Positions 42,221 to 51,901 are shown, counted from the stretch's first letter. The stretch: 64,000 bases of DNA from Firmicutes bacterium UBA5201 (GCA_002412775.1 DHVT01000015.1:237906-301905); one strand, 5' to 3'. A program made the numbers and translations. Notes: generated by a model from the letters alone, not told the origin.

Positions 42221-42802
42221 ATGACTGCATTTATAAAACCACCATCAAAAATACCTTTTTTATTGAGACTTGGGATATGGATGTCAGATAAGATTACTGG
42301 CAAGGAGCTTGAGGTTCCCAGACTACTGTCATGGTATCCCAAAGTTGCCATCAGCTCGGCGGTTATGGAATCCCTGGTGGCACATAGGGATAAGAATTTA
42401 TCAAAGCGAATGTTGAAACTCGTTCGCATGCAAGCCTCTTTTTCAGTTTCCTGTCCTTTCTGTGTTGACATGAATTCATCTGAGTATGAAAAATCAGGAA
42501 TAACATCTGAAGAGTTGGCGGCTCTTATGGACAGCGATCTCATTGAATCGACTTATACATTCACTCACAGGGAGACCATTGCACTGGAATATACACGGCT
42601 GATTTCAAAATCACCGCTTGCTTTCCCAAGTGAACTGATCAAGTCATTGAAAGAGAATTTTACTGAACGTGAAATTGTGATTTTGGCCAGTACAGCAGCT
42701 CAAGTCAATTATTGGGCTAGATTGATTCAGGCGCTAGGAGTGCCACCTGCTGGATTTGCTGGATCATGTCAATTGCCTGAGGAGGAAGAATGGAAAAATT
42801 AA
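42221..42802 (+). CDS. AhpD/carboxymuconolactone decarboxylase-like protein
   Basis: A 193-residue all-helical protein with SCPFCVDMNSSEYEKSG around residue 75, the CxxC-based active site of AhpD-like peroxidases, and a C-terminal YWARLIQALGVPP. It likely acts in peroxide or thiol redox chemistry. GCAAGGAGG precedes the ATG. Its last 13 bases overlap the following kinase gene, so the two are coupled. Confidence 0.82.
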   Translation: MTAFIKPPSKIPFLLRLGIWMSDKITGKELEVPRLLSWYPKVAISSAVMESLVAHRDKNLSKRMLKLVRMQASFSVSCPFCVDMNSSEYEKSGITSEELAALMDSDLIESTYTFTHRETIALEYTRLISKSPLAFPSELIKSLKENFTEREIVILASTAAQVNYWARLIQALGVPPAGFAGSCQLPEEEEWKN

Positions 42803-43755
42803 GATATCTGTTTGAGAATTTCAATCTAGCCGAAATGTTGGTGAAAAATTGGGCGTATGATGAGGAATCCGTTAAACTTTTTCGAAATTTTAGAATTTCT
42901 TCAAATGCGATTTATCCGTTCGAAATAGGAGGTAAACAACATTTTTTGAGATTGTCGCCAGCGGCTACTAAAGATGTTGGATTTATTCAGGATGAAATCG
43001 CATTTGCAAAGCACTTAAGAAATCACAGTTACGATGCGGTGAACTTCATAGAATCCAAGAATGGAAAGTTGGTGGAATCCTGTGAAACACCATGGGGAAT
43101 ATACCATGCATCAGTCATGGAAGGTGTTTTAGGTGAGGAACTTGAAAAACTTGAAATGGATGCTTCAAAAGCATTTGAATTCGGTAGCGCACTTGGCGGA
43201 TTACATAAAATTTCTTGTGCTTGTGATGTGGAATTTTCAAATAGAATGGACTACTTGGATGCGTTAATGTGGTGCAGAGCTTATTTGTACGACTTTTCTG
43301 AGCATAGTGTGATTATTGATGCCGTTGATCATTTGATCCCTATTCTTGAAAAACTGCCAAAAGACAAGATGCAGTATGGTATGATTCACTATGATTTCGA
43401 TCTGGACAACGTTTTCTGGAATCAGGAATCGGGAAGAATGTCTGTGATCGATTTTGACGATTGCATGAAGTCTTGGTATGCCATGGATGTGGTTTTATCG
43501 CTTGATAAACTTGGAGATGGTTATCAGGATAGTTTCATTGAGGGTTATAAAACCCATTTTCAAATGAGTTCTGATTATGAACGTATTGCACCAGCGCTCA
43601 GACAATTCACTCGGATTTATAGCTATACACGGATCGCAAGAAGCATAGAAGAAAATTGGAACAATGAACCGACCTGGTTGACAAATCTTAGATTGAAATT
43701 AGAGCATTATCTAATGAAAACTAAGGCGGAAATCAGAGAGAATCTCGTAAAGTAG
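42790..43755 (+). CDS. Aminoglycoside phosphotransferase-fold kinase
   Basis: A 321-residue APH/choline-kinase-fold protein. The catalytic loop is MIHYDFDLDNVFW (HxDxxxxN) and the metal-binding Asp lies in SVIDFDDC. Family members phosphorylate aminoglycosides, homoserine, choline or sugars; the substrate cannot be read from sequence. The N-terminal lobe has NAIYPFEIGGKQHFLRL. Coupling with an AhpD-like protein argues against a dedicated resistance role. Confidence 0.83.
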   Translation: MEKLRYLFENFNLAEMLVKNWAYDEESVKLFRNFRISSNAIYPFEIGGKQHFLRLSPAATKDVGFIQDEIAFAKHLRNHSYDAVNFIESKNGKLVESCETPWGIYHASVMEGVLGEELEKLEMDASKAFEFGSALGGLHKISCACDVEFSNRMDYLDALMWCRAYLYDFSEHSVIIDAVDHLIPILEKLPKDKMQYGMIHYDFDLDNVFWNQESGRMSVIDFDDCMKSWYAMDVVLSLDKLGDGYQDSFIEGYKTHFQMSSDYERIAPALRQFTRIYSYTRIARSIEENWNNEPTWLTNLRLKLEHYLMKTKAEIRENLVK

Positions 43756-43771
43756 AAGAGTAAGCAAATAA

Positions 43772-43815
43772 AAAAACTAGCATTCCTGGATAATATCCGA
43801 TGAATGCTAGTTTTT
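43772..43815. terminator. Bidirectional terminator
   Basis: A 14-bp stem AAAAACTAGCATTC / GAATGCTAGTTTTT with a 16-base loop sits between convergent genes. Confidence 0.9.
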
Positions 43816-43821
43816 ATTTTT

Positions 43822-44559
43822 CTATGTCTCTGACCAAATCAGTTTCTTTTGCAATTCTTTGAGCAAAAGTTCCACAATGATTGCAAGGAGTGTGACAGGA
43901 ATCGCACCTTCGAGTATCAAAACCATATCAAAGGTCCTGACACCATTCACAACCAGCACACCAAGACCACCAGCGCCAACAGCAGCAGCCAAAGTAGTTG
44001 CGCTGATATTTATGACAAGTGCGGTCCTGATGCCTCCGAGAATGACATTTAAAGCTAGTGGAATTTTCACTTTGATATAAATTTCAGTCTCAGTCATTCC
44101 CATACCTTTTGCAGCGTCAATGATGTCTTTTGGCACTTCCTCAATACCAATGACCACATTATATATGATTGGCATCAATGCATAGACTACTAGGGCAATA
44201 AGTGCGCCTTTGATCCCATATCCTAAAACCGGGACAGCTAGGGCGAGCAAAGCAGGGGATGGAAAAGCCTGTCCCAAACTCACTGTCTTCAGTAGCAGTT
44301 CTTTGAATTCGTGTCCATGATTCGTAGTTACAAATATACCCAGAAGTGTCCCGAGTGTTACTGCTATGAGACTGGACAGTAAAACCATCCAAATATGCTC
44401 AACAAAATATACTGCCAATAGAGTACGTGAACCTTCTGTGCTTTTTGAACTGACCAACCTATACAATATTGCTTCAAATCCTTTTGAGTAGACGACAATT
44501 ACTGTGAGAATCACTGTCAAAAGTGTTGCCATTATCAATCCTTTTTTATTTGATTTCAT
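43822..44559 (-). CDS. yehW: YehW-like osmolyte ABC transporter permease
   Basis: A 245-residue permease of the QAT (betaine/choline) group: GQAFPSPALLALAVPVLGYG, EVPKDIIDAAKGMGMTETEI (EAA loop) and AAAVGAGGLGVLV. Length and gene order (Z-Y-X-W) match E. coli yehZYXW. It overlaps the ATPase gene by four bases and ends the operon. Confidence 0.88.
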   Translation of the reverse strand: MKSNKKGLIMATLLTVILTVIVVYSKGFEAILYRLVSSKSTEGSRTLLAVYFVEHIWMVLLSSLIAVTLGTLLGIFVTTNHGHEFKELLLKTVSLGQAFPSPALLALAVPVLGYGIKGALIALVVYALMPIIYNVVIGIEEVPKDIIDAAKGMGMTETEIYIKVKIPLALNVILGGIRTALVINISATTLAAAVGAGGLGVLVVNGVRTFDMVLILEGAIPVTLLAIIVELLLKELQKKLIWSET

Positions 44560-45476
44560 ATTTGATCACTTCCGGCTATTCTTAAAATATGATCCCAGGA
44601 GATACTTCCATTTACAAGAGAGACCTTATCAATCCCGGTTGTCAACATAAGGGTTAATACTTCTCTAAGTGTAGCGTCTTCATCGAGGGGTTCCTCATTC
44701 AAAATGGTTGGTTCCGCGTAATCCACAGCGGGCTTTCTTGATAAAATTGTTAAAATGCCTTCGCCTTTGAAAAAGTTTTTGACAAAATCATTCTTCGGAT
44801 TGAGTACGATTCTCTCAGGGGTATCCAATTGAACGATCTCCCCTTGGTTCATTATACAGATCCGGTCCGACAGCAAAAGCGCCTCATCAATATCGTGTGT
44901 AACAAAGACCACTGTCTTTTTTAGTTTTCTTTGAATTTTTCTGAATTCCTTTTGTAGTCTCAACCGATTTATGGGATCGACTGCTCCAAAAGGTTCATCC
45001 ATAAGCAGAATATCCGGATCGGATGCTATGGCTCTTGCCACGCCGATTCTCTGTGCTTCGCCTCCAGACAACTCAAAAGGCTTTTTGTTTTTATATTGAT
45101 TTGGATCAAGTCCGACGAGGTCCAACATTTCATCTACCCGTTGAGTGATTTTGCTTTCATTCCATTTTAAGAGATGAGGCACAGTTGCAATGTTCCGTTT
45201 GACATCCATATGTGGGAATAGTCCAATGCTTTGTATGACGTATCCGATGGTCTTCCTAAGGTCTTCACCTCTAAGGTCATCAATGTTGTCTCCGTCTACT
45301 TCAATTTCTCCGCTATCCCTGGGAATCATCTTGTTGATCAGTCGAAGCAAAGTGGACTTTCCACATCCAGAGGGTCCAAGGACTACTAGAAATTCAGCGT
45401 TATTGACAGTGAGAGATAGATTGTTGACTGCGGTGAATTCTCCATATTTTTTCGTAACATTATTTATTTTAATCAT
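44556..45476 (-). CDS. yehX: YehX/OpuCA-like osmolyte ABC transporter ATPase
   Basis: A 306-residue ATPase: Walker A GPSGCGKSTLL, signature ELSGGEAQRIGVARAI, Walker B ILLMDEPFGAVDPINR, switch His in VTHDIDEA. The C-terminal ~60 residues are a degenerate, probably single CBS unit. OpuA-type ATPases use two CBS repeats as ionic-strength sensors, so sensing may differ here. It overlaps its neighbours by 4 and 8 bases. Confidence 0.92.
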   Translation of the reverse strand: MIKINNVTKKYGEFTAVNNLSLTVNNAEFLVVLGPSGCGKSTLLRLINKMIPRDSGEIEVDGDNIDDLRGEDLRKTIGYVIQSIGLFPHMDVKRNIATVPHLLKWNESKITQRVDEMLDLVGLDPNQYKNKKPFELSGGEAQRIGVARAIASDPDILLMDEPFGAVDPINRLRLQKEFRKIQRKLKKTVVFVTHDIDEALLLSDRICIMNQGEIVQLDTPERIVLNPKNDFVKNFFKGEGILTILSRKPAVDYAEPTILNEEPLDEDATLREVLTLMLTTGIDKVSLVNGSISWDHILRIAGSDQI

Positions 45477-46620
45477 AAATTATTCCCCTCATTGTCTTTT
45501 CAAAAGATTTTAAAACATAATCAAGCAATACCGTAAAAAACACTATCGGTAGCACACCCAGTAAAATCAGATCCGGAGAAGCTTCTCCAAGTCCCAAGAA
45601 AACAAAAGTCCCCATTCCACCGCCACCGACAAGACCTGCTAAAACTGCTCCACCAATAGTTTGGATAAAGGCAATCCGGATGCCTGTAAATATCACAGGA
45701 AATGCGAGTGGAAATTCTATGTTCCTAAGAATTTGATTATTGTTCATTCCCATGCCTTTTGCAGCTTCGATTATATTGTTGTCCACAGAATAAAACCCAG
45801 TTAGAGTGTTCCTACCAATAGGGAGTAGGGTATAGAGCGTAAGTGCGATATAGGCAGGAGCCCAGCCGATACCACTTACACCTAAGGCATTAAAGAATGG
45901 CAATTTTCCAAGTCCAGAGAGCGGCACTAGAAAAATTCCAAAGAGGGAAAGACTTGGTATGGTTTCAATAATGCTGAGAGGAACCATGATTTTGTCCTCC
46001 AGTTTCTTTTTGGAATATGCCAAAAAACCTAATGGAACAGCAATAATTGCCCCTGTTAGGACTGAACCGAGCGTGAGAATTGCATGTATTCTGAGATTAT
46101 TGTAAAATTGAACTTTTTTGATATTATACTCTTTGACCAAAGACAAGTCATCAAAAGCACCACTCATCATAAAATAGGACATGATCGCAAAAAAGCCTAT
46201 GGCGCCAATCCATTTGATGACCTTATACTCCATTATTCGTTTGCTGTAAGTCGAGAACAACATGTATATGCAAAAGATTTGGACATAGAATCCTGACGCT
46301 AGACTGATTCTCGCTGATGATGAAGCAGACGTAAACAGTCCTGTTCTCGACTGCAAACTCCAAAATAACGATACGACCAAAATTGCCGTGATCATAAACA
46401 CCATGTTGTTCTTGTATTTTTTTTCATACAAAGAAAGTGCCATAAGTGATATCCACAGCACTAAAATAACCGTTCCCATAGCCCCAAGAAATTCGAAGCT
46501 TGAAACTTCAACGCCCTGAGAAATTCGATTAGGTTTATTTACAATCAGCGTCATAAAAAGAAATGCTGCTGTCCCTATAGAGGATAACAACAGCAATGTC
46601 TTATCTTTCAATTTATTCAT
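45469..46620 (-). CDS. yehY: YehY-like osmolyte ABC transporter permease with extra N-terminal helices
   Basis: A 383-residue permease. About five extra helices (residues 10-165) precede the usual permease core (AVPLGFLAYSKKKLEDK; ETIPSLSLFGIFLVPLSGLG; DNNIIEAAKGMGMNNNQILR). The long form matches E. coli YehY rather than OpuCB. It starts behind AAGGA inside the end of the binding-protein gene (8-base overlap). Confidence 0.88.
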   Translation of the reverse strand: MNKLKDKTLLLLSSIGTAAFLFMTLIVNKPNRISQGVEVSSFEFLGAMGTVILVLWISLMALSLYEKKYKNNMVFMITAILVVSLFWSLQSRTGLFTSASSSARISLASGFYVQIFCIYMLFSTYSKRIMEYKVIKWIGAIGFFAIMSYFMMSGAFDDLSLVKEYNIKKVQFYNNLRIHAILTLGSVLTGAIIAVPLGFLAYSKKKLEDKIMVPLSIIETIPSLSLFGIFLVPLSGLGKLPFFNALGVSGIGWAPAYIALTLYTLLPIGRNTLTGFYSVDNNIIEAAKGMGMNNNQILRNIEFPLAFPVIFTGIRIAFIQTIGGAVLAGLVGGGGMGTFVFLGLGEASPDLILLGVLPIVFFTVLLDYVLKSFEKTMRGIIYD

Positions 46621-47542
46621 ATAGTCCTTCTTCTACTAAATGTTCCTCTGCAACAGCTCTTGGTGATAAGCCATCGACTATGACTTTCTTATTCATAAGT
46701 TGCAGATTCTCAAGAGTCAATGTTCCAAATACATCTTCAATGATATCTTTGATTTCAGGATATTTCTCAAGAACTTCAGCTCTGACAATAACCGAAGGTT
46801 CAAATACCGGTGGAATGGATAGTGGATCATCAAGTACTACCAGATCAAGGTCAGGCAATGAGCCATCTGTGCCATATACAAGTGCCACATTTACGCCATC
46901 TGTTCCATTTGCAAGTGCACTAATGGTTTCAGCGGTGTTTCCATGTGAAAGCATAATAAGTTGATCTGGTTTCAGTTTGAATCCATAACCTTCCTCCATA
47001 CCTAAAAGTCCCATGTTCTTTTCTGCAAAGAGTTGACTGGTGATGAATTTGACTTCGCCACCATTGTTGACATAGTCTGCAAAATCCGCCAATGTTTTTA
47101 GATTATTGGCATCTGCAAATTCCTTTTTCACTGCCAACATCTCTGTGTTATTTGCTTTTGCTGGTGTTAACCAGATCAGGCCGTTATTTTCTTCGTCATA
47201 AGCCTTGATTGCATTGTAGCCCTCTGACGCATCTCTCCAAATTTCTTCTTCAAATCCTTCAGAATAATATTGTCCATTGCCAGTATAATCGATTCCAATA
47301 TCCAGTTCGTCTTGTAGCAGTGCATTTCTGTGAACATCCGGTGTACCAAACTGAACTTTGTCAGTAACCGTATACCCCTTTGATTCGAGAGCTAACAGTA
47401 CCATATTTCCTAAAATGCCACCTTCAGTATCTACGAATGAGCCCAGCACTATTGGGTCCTCATCAGGAGAACTACAGGCTGATAACGCTGTAAGAAGTAA
47501 AACTATAACTAATATTAGTATATAAAATTTATTGTTTTTCAT
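46613..47542 (-). CDS. yehZ: YehZ/OsmF-like substrate-binding lipoprotein
   Basis: A 309-residue lipoprotein with lipobox ALSAC (Cys23). The binding core contains IVLGSFVDTEGGILGNMV, DIGIDYTGNGQYY and LTLENLQLMNKKVIVDG, typical of the OsmF/YehZ and OpuCC family that binds glycine betaine or similar quaternary amines. Affinity and ligand are not predictable. ATG 47542 with GGAGGT is preferred to the upstream in-frame start. It is the first gene of the operon. Confidence 0.88.
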   Translation of the reverse strand: MKNNKFYILILVIVLLLTALSACSSPDEDPIVLGSFVDTEGGILGNMVLLALESKGYTVTDKVQFGTPDVHRNALLQDELDIGIDYTGNGQYYSEGFEEEIWRDASEGYNAIKAYDEENNGLIWLTPAKANNTEMLAVKKEFADANNLKTLADFADYVNNGGEVKFITSQLFAEKNMGLLGMEEGYGFKLKPDQLIMLSHGNTAETISALANGTDGVNVALVYGTDGSLPDLDLVVLDDPLSIPPVFEPSVIVRAEVLEKYPEIKDIIEDVFGTLTLENLQLMNKKVIVDGLSPRAVAEEHLVEEGLYE

Positions 47543-47671
47543 CACAACCTCCACAAAAATATGTGTCATTATAATCTATGTTGACTTTTACCCTATTTTT
47601 AAATAAATAAAACTCTTGTTTCAATAATGAATTGAGATCAAAAATTTTGAGATTTATTCTTTTTTTGCACG

Positions 47672-47687
47672 TGTGAGGTGAATCACA
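47672..47687. promoter_or_regulatory. Crp/Fnr-family activator site TGTGA-N6-TCACA
   Basis: A perfect TGTGA-N6-TCACA palindrome. With TATAAT at 47709-47714 and transcription start near 47721, its centre falls at about -41.5, the class II activator position. No recognisable -35 is present, as expected for such a promoter. Confidence 0.7.
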
Positions 47688-47749
47688 TTAATACTCGTTC
47701 ACGCGTCATATAATGTAATTAGAATAAAAGACGAAAGAGGGCGACTGGA

Positions 47750-49603
47750 TTGGACAGATTCATATTGAGAATGAAAAAAAAGATTACATTGATTGGTGGC
47801 TTATTGATTGCGATTGCCTTCATCAGTGAAGTAGGATTTGAAAATGCACAGCTCTTTAGGTGGACATTGATCATCGCTTCCATAATCGGAGTTGCGCCTA
47901 TTGCGATTCAAGCCTATCAAGCACTAAGAGTCAAAGTTGTCAGTATTGATGTTCTTGTGACTATAGCGGTTTCTGCGGCGTTCTTAATAAACAATTATGA
48001 AGAGTCTGCCATTGTCACTTTCTTATTCCTCTTTGGTGATTATCTCGAGATGAGAACACTGAATAAAACGCGTTCGGCGATTAAAGAATTAACTGAGATG
48101 GCACCTGAAAGTGCATTGAAACAAATGGAAAACGGAGAATTCAGAGAAGTAGGAGTGGAAGAAGTCGGCGTAGGCGACCTTGTACTTGTTAAAACCGGAG
48201 CGAAAGTCCCTGTTGATGGTACTGTTATAACTGGAGATGGTCATATCAATGAAGCCAGTATCACCGGTGAGTCACTTCCCGTAAGCAAGAAGAAGGATTC
48301 TAAAGTCTATGCAGGAACTATACTGGAAAATGGCACCATTCAAATTGTTGCAGATCGGGTAGGTGAGGATACAACATTCGGAAGAATCATCGAATTGGTT
48401 GAAGAAGCTCAAGATTCAAAATCGGAAGCAGAGCGTTTCATCGATAGGTTCTCAAAAAATTATACGCCTATTGTACTCATTCTCGCTGGTGTCGTTTGGT
48501 TCTTTTCAAGAGATATTGAACTTGCGATTACAATTCTGGTCTTAGGATGCCCAGGAGCATTGGTCATCGGAGTTCCGGTATCCAATGTTGCCGGTATCGG
48601 CAATGGTGCACGTCATGGGGTGCTTCTGAAAGGCAGTGAAGTCATCCATGATTTCAGTAAAGTCGACACTATGGTATTTGATAAGACAGGAACATTGACG
48701 ATAGGCAATCCAAAAGTGGCAGACGCAGAAGTCTATACAGATCAAGTTGAAAAAATACTGGGTTATGTTGCAAGTGTTGAGAATGAATCGGATCATCCAC
48801 TGGCTAAAGCAGTTGTAAATCATATCGGTGAAACACAATTTTACACTGTGGAAGAAACACTCGTTGTAAAGGGCGGTGGGATCATTGCAAAAGTGGACGG
48901 AAAACGCGTTATAGTTGGTAATGTTGCGCTAATGGAGCAAGAAGGGGTTGTTTCTAATGCTAAAATGCGTGAAGATATTGCTCGATTTGAACAGAGAGGC
49001 GATTCCCTTGTTCTTGCTTCAGTTGACGGCGAGATAAAAGTTTTGATCGGCATTCGTGATCAAATTCGTCCAGGTGTGAAAGAAGACCTTATGAAGCTGA
49101 AAAAACTGGGTGTCAAAAACCTCGTGGTGCTTTCAGGAGATCATCAGGGAACGGTGGATTTGGTAGCCTCTGAACTGGGGTTGACTGAAGCTCATGGCCA
49201 CATGTTGCCAGAAGATAAATTAAACTATATCAAAGCGTTGCAATCCAAGGGTCATATTGTGGCATTTGTGGGAGACGGTGTAAACGACAGCCCATCACTG
49301 GCTCAAGCAGAAATCGGAATTGCGATGGGAAATGGCACTGACGTGGCAATAGAAACATCAGATGTTGTTTTGATGAACTCGGACTTCAGTCGATTGCCTC
49401 ATGCACTGGGACTTACAAAGGCAACAGCAAACAATATGCTTCAAAACATCATCATAGCAGTCGGAGTTGTTTTAATATTACTTTTCAGTGTGTTTTTTAG
49501 TGATTGGATGAACATGTCCATTGGTATGCTGGTACATGAAGTGAGTATCTTAGTGGTGATCTTGAATGGTATGAGACTACTAAGATACAAAATAAACCTA
49601 TAA
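47750..49603 (+). CDS. P1B-type heavy-metal transporting ATPase with CPG motif
   Basis: A 617-residue P-type ATPase without an N-terminal metal-binding domain. Visible motifs are the actuator ITGESLPVSK (172-180), phosphorylation D311 in DKTGTLT, DHPLA, and GDGVNDSPSLAQAEIGIAMG. The membrane metal-site motif is LGCPGALVIG (C267-P268-G269) instead of CPC. The transported metal is therefore uncertain. The start is an unusual TTG with GAGGG nine bases upstream; the ATG at 47771 has no ribosome site. A small HMA protein follows, 15 bases downstream. Confidence 0.92.
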   Translation: MDRFILRMKKKITLIGGLLIAIAFISEVGFENAQLFRWTLIIASIIGVAPIAIQAYQALRVKVVSIDVLVTIAVSAAFLINNYEESAIVTFLFLFGDYLEMRTLNKTRSAIKELTEMAPESALKQMENGEFREVGVEEVGVGDLVLVKTGAKVPVDGTVITGDGHINEASITGESLPVSKKKDSKVYAGTILENGTIQIVADRVGEDTTFGRIIELVEEAQDSKSEAERFIDRFSKNYTPIVLILAGVVWFFSRDIELAITILVLGCPGALVIGVPVSNVAGIGNGARHGVLLKGSEVIHDFSKVDTMVFDKTGTLTIGNPKVADAEVYTDQVEKILGYVASVENESDHPLAKAVVNHIGETQFYTVEETLVVKGGGIIAKVDGKRVIVGNVALMEQEGVVSNAKMREDIARFEQRGDSLVLASVDGEIKVLIGIRDQIRPGVKEDLMKLKKLGVKNLVVLSGDHQGTVDLVASELGLTEAHGHMLPEDKLNYIKALQSKGHIVAFVGDGVNDSPSLAQAEIGIAMGNGTDVAIETSDVVLMNSDFSRLPHALGLTKATANNMLQNIIIAVGVVLILLFSVFFSDWMNMSIGMLVHEVSILVVILNGMRLLRYKINL

Positions 49604-49618
49604 AATAAGGAGGAACAA

Positions 49619-49852
49619 ATGCAAAAAGCAACTATTCAATTAGGACCGTTAACTTGTCCATCATGTGTCAGAAAAATAGAGGGTGCAGTCAAATCTATAG
49701 ACGGTGTAGACAAAGAGAGTGTCAACGTAATGTTCAATTCCAGCAAAGTGAAATTTGATCTAAACGAAGAAAAGTTGGCAGTGATCGATGTGGAAAGAGC
49801 CATCAGATCACTCGGGTATGACGTAATAAAATCTCAAGTCAAAGCGATATAA
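49619..49852 (+). CDS. HMA-domain (CopZ-like) metallochaperone
   Basis: A 77-residue ferredoxin-like HMA protein with TCPSCVRKIEGAV, the CxxC metal site, and GVDKESVNVMFNSSKVKF. It probably delivers metal to, or supplies the missing metal-binding domain of, the upstream ATPase. It starts at ATG behind AAGGAGG. Confidence 0.93.
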   Translation: MQKATIQLGPLTCPSCVRKIEGAVKSIDGVDKESVNVMFNSSKVKFDLNEEKLAVIDVERAIRSLGYDVIKSQVKAI

Positions 49853-49874
49853 GAATTGTTATTTCAACCATTTG

Positions 49875-49914
49875 CAGCTGGCATCGAACGAAAGTCCATG
49901 TCAGCTGTTTTTAC
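49875..49914 (+). terminator. Probable terminator of the metal ATPase operon
   Basis: AGCTGGCAT pairs with ATGTCAGCT with one mismatch and is followed by GTTTTTA. Confidence 0.6.
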
Positions 49915-49967
49915 ATTTGCCTAACGGGTATCTTTATTAAGAACAGGTCCCTTAAGGAGGCATACAT

Positions 49968-50723
49968 ATGAAACAATGGTATGAAAAATTATTTGAGAAT
50001 TATGGAGAACAATATGACAATGAGGTTTTCACACAAGGCACAATAGGGGAATGTGATTTTATCGAGAAAGAATTGAACTACAATAAATCGTTGAAGATAC
50101 TTGATGTCGGTTGTGGCACAGGAAGACACTCAATCGAATTGAGTAAAAGAGGCTATCAGATTACGGGTATTGATTTATCCGAAGCACAGCTGAAGAAAGC
50201 CAGAGAGAAAGCAGAAGCCAGTCAACTGAAGATTGATTTTTTGAAATACGATGCTAGAAATCTCCCCTTTAAAAATGAGTTTGACGTGGCAATCATGCTT
50301 TGTGAAGGTGGATTTCCACTTATGGAAACAGACGAGATGAATTTTGAAATCTTGAAGAATGTCTCAAAAGCACTGAAGGATTCATCGAAATTTATCTTTA
50401 CGACACTGAATGGTTTGTTTCCGCTTTTTAACTCCATTAATGATTTTCACGGAGAAAATCAAAACGAAGGTGCACAATACAAAAGTGAGACTTTTGATCT
50501 GATGACTTTCAGAGATAAAAATGTCACTACTTTTACCGATGATGATGGTAACGAGTTTCAATTAGAGTGCAATGAAAGATATTATGTTCCAACAGAAATC
50601 ACCTGGATGCTTAAATCATTGGGCTTCAACAAGGTTGAGATTTTCGGTGCTAAATTAGGTGCTTTTTCTAGGGAAGATGCCTTATCCACAGAAGATTTTG
50701 AAATGCTTGTCATAGCAGAATGA
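49968..50723 (+). CDS. Class I SAM-dependent methyltransferase
   Basis: A 251-residue methyltransferase: SAM motif KILDVGCGTGRHSIELSKRG near residue 43, ITGIDLSEAQL, and FDVAIMLCEGGFPLM. The target is unknown. AAGGAGG gives a strong start. The stop codon lies within a hairpin (50717-50746: AGAATGACCATTC / GAATGGTCATTCT) that may terminate transcription from both sides. Confidence 0.85.
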   Translation: MKQWYEKLFENYGEQYDNEVFTQGTIGECDFIEKELNYNKSLKILDVGCGTGRHSIELSKRGYQITGIDLSEAQLKKAREKAEASQLKIDFLKYDARNLPFKNEFDVAIMLCEGGFPLMETDEMNFEILKNVSKALKDSSKFIFTTLNGLFPLFNSINDFHGENQNEGAQYKSETFDLMTFRDKNVTTFTDDDGNEFQLECNERYYVPTEITWMLKSLGFNKVEIFGAKLGAFSREDALSTEDFEMLVIAE

Positions 50724-50770
50724 CCATTCTTTTGAATGGTCATTCTATTATCTATTCAATATGGGTTGAG

Positions 50771-51802
50771 TTACCATTTGTTCCGCACTTTTTCTGCAAA
50801 TCCAAGTAAGTTCTCAAATTTCAAGATTTCCCCGGAATCGAGAACAGCGCTTCCATTAAAGTATCCAAAAACCTGGTGTTGATCACTCAGAAGAATTCCA
50901 AACGATGTATATGCCGATCGGTCCAGAATCGGATTGAAAGTAGCCTCAAAGCGACCATCCGATGAGGTGAACTGCCATGGGCTAAGATAATCTGGAGAGC
51001 CATCCTCTTTCTGAGGTATGTTGAAGGTCACATGCTCCAGTTTATGTGCACCATCGTAAAAAAGTATGTTTTCAGTAGCGGATGTCGTATCTCCAAACCC
51101 GTAACCCAAGTTGAAACCGAATACTTTTCCATCGAGAATTCCGTTTGCCGCGCTCCAATACCATGTGTTGTCATATGTCCAGACCCCTCTGCCCCAATCT
51201 AAAATGCCAAAAGATTCCACTGGATCAAATACGTAATGTTGATTCTTATAGTTCACCGAACCGTTTGCACGCATACCAATGATTTTTTGATTGTAATAAA
51301 ACTTCCGTGACTTTTTCCTGAATGGGGTAGCGATGACCATGCTTTCATCCATTGTGGGCGTCAGTGTCACATCTATATAGAACGATGACTGCTTGTAAAA
51401 CTTTGGGATGTTCAGTTTAATACGCCTTGCACCATTTTCATGTGTGAAATGGATCTCAAGTTTATCGTCTTTATAATGTAGATCACCGGTCTCTGAACTC
51501 GAAGGCATGCCGAGTTTTCCTAACGTCATGAGTTTCATGGGGCTGATGGTTTGCACTTCTCCTGTGATGAAATCCAGAAAACTCGCGCTGATCAGTCCCA
51601 TGTATCCGTTGTCAGCAATAGTGAGAGCGATACCGAAATCTTTATTGTAAACCAGATAATAGTCCCACTCTTTAATGCGAAGTTTACCAGCTTTGATATC
51701 ATGCCGATCATATGTTTTGATCAGTTCAGTGGCATAGCCGGACTGACTCAAGCGACCTTTCTTATCAAGCAATTTTCCAGGTTCAAGCTTTATTTGATTC
51801 AT
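50771..51802 (-). CDS. DUF2804 family protein
   Basis: A 343-residue cytoplasmic protein matching DUF2804: LLDKKGRLSQSGYATEL, EWDYYLVYNKDFGIALTIAD, and the WGRGVWTYDNTWYWSAANG stretch, followed by GFNLGYGFGDT. The beta-rich pattern recalls lipocalin-like AttH/DUF2804 folds. No biochemical role is established. It is divergent from the nitroreductase gene. Confidence 0.8.
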   Translation of the reverse strand: MNQIKLEPGKLLDKKGRLSQSGYATELIKTYDRHDIKAGKLRIKEWDYYLVYNKDFGIALTIADNGYMGLISASFLDFITGEVQTISPMKLMTLGKLGMPSSSETGDLHYKDDKLEIHFTHENGARRIKLNIPKFYKQSSFYIDVTLTPTMDESMVIATPFRKKSRKFYYNQKIIGMRANGSVNYKNQHYVFDPVESFGILDWGRGVWTYDNTWYWSAANGILDGKVFGFNLGYGFGDTTSATENILFYDGAHKLEHVTFNIPQKEDGSPDYLSPWQFTSSDGRFEATFNPILDRSAYTSFGILLSDQHQVFGYFNGSAVLDSGEILKFENLLGFAEKVRNKW

Positions 51803-51901
51803 GTTTTTTCCCCCTCTGAAAAAGCAGTACTAATTCTTTATAATTCCATTATAATATAAGGAAGATGATAAACATAGCCATGTTACTGAAAGGAGAATAA
51901 G

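Noticed and set aside
51838..51854. TTATAAT-TCC-ATTATAA as a PerR box between DUF2804 and nitroreductase genes
   Set aside because: The PerR consensus has a one-base centre. A three-base spacer shifts the half-sites, and the motif can be explained as two AT-rich -10 elements.
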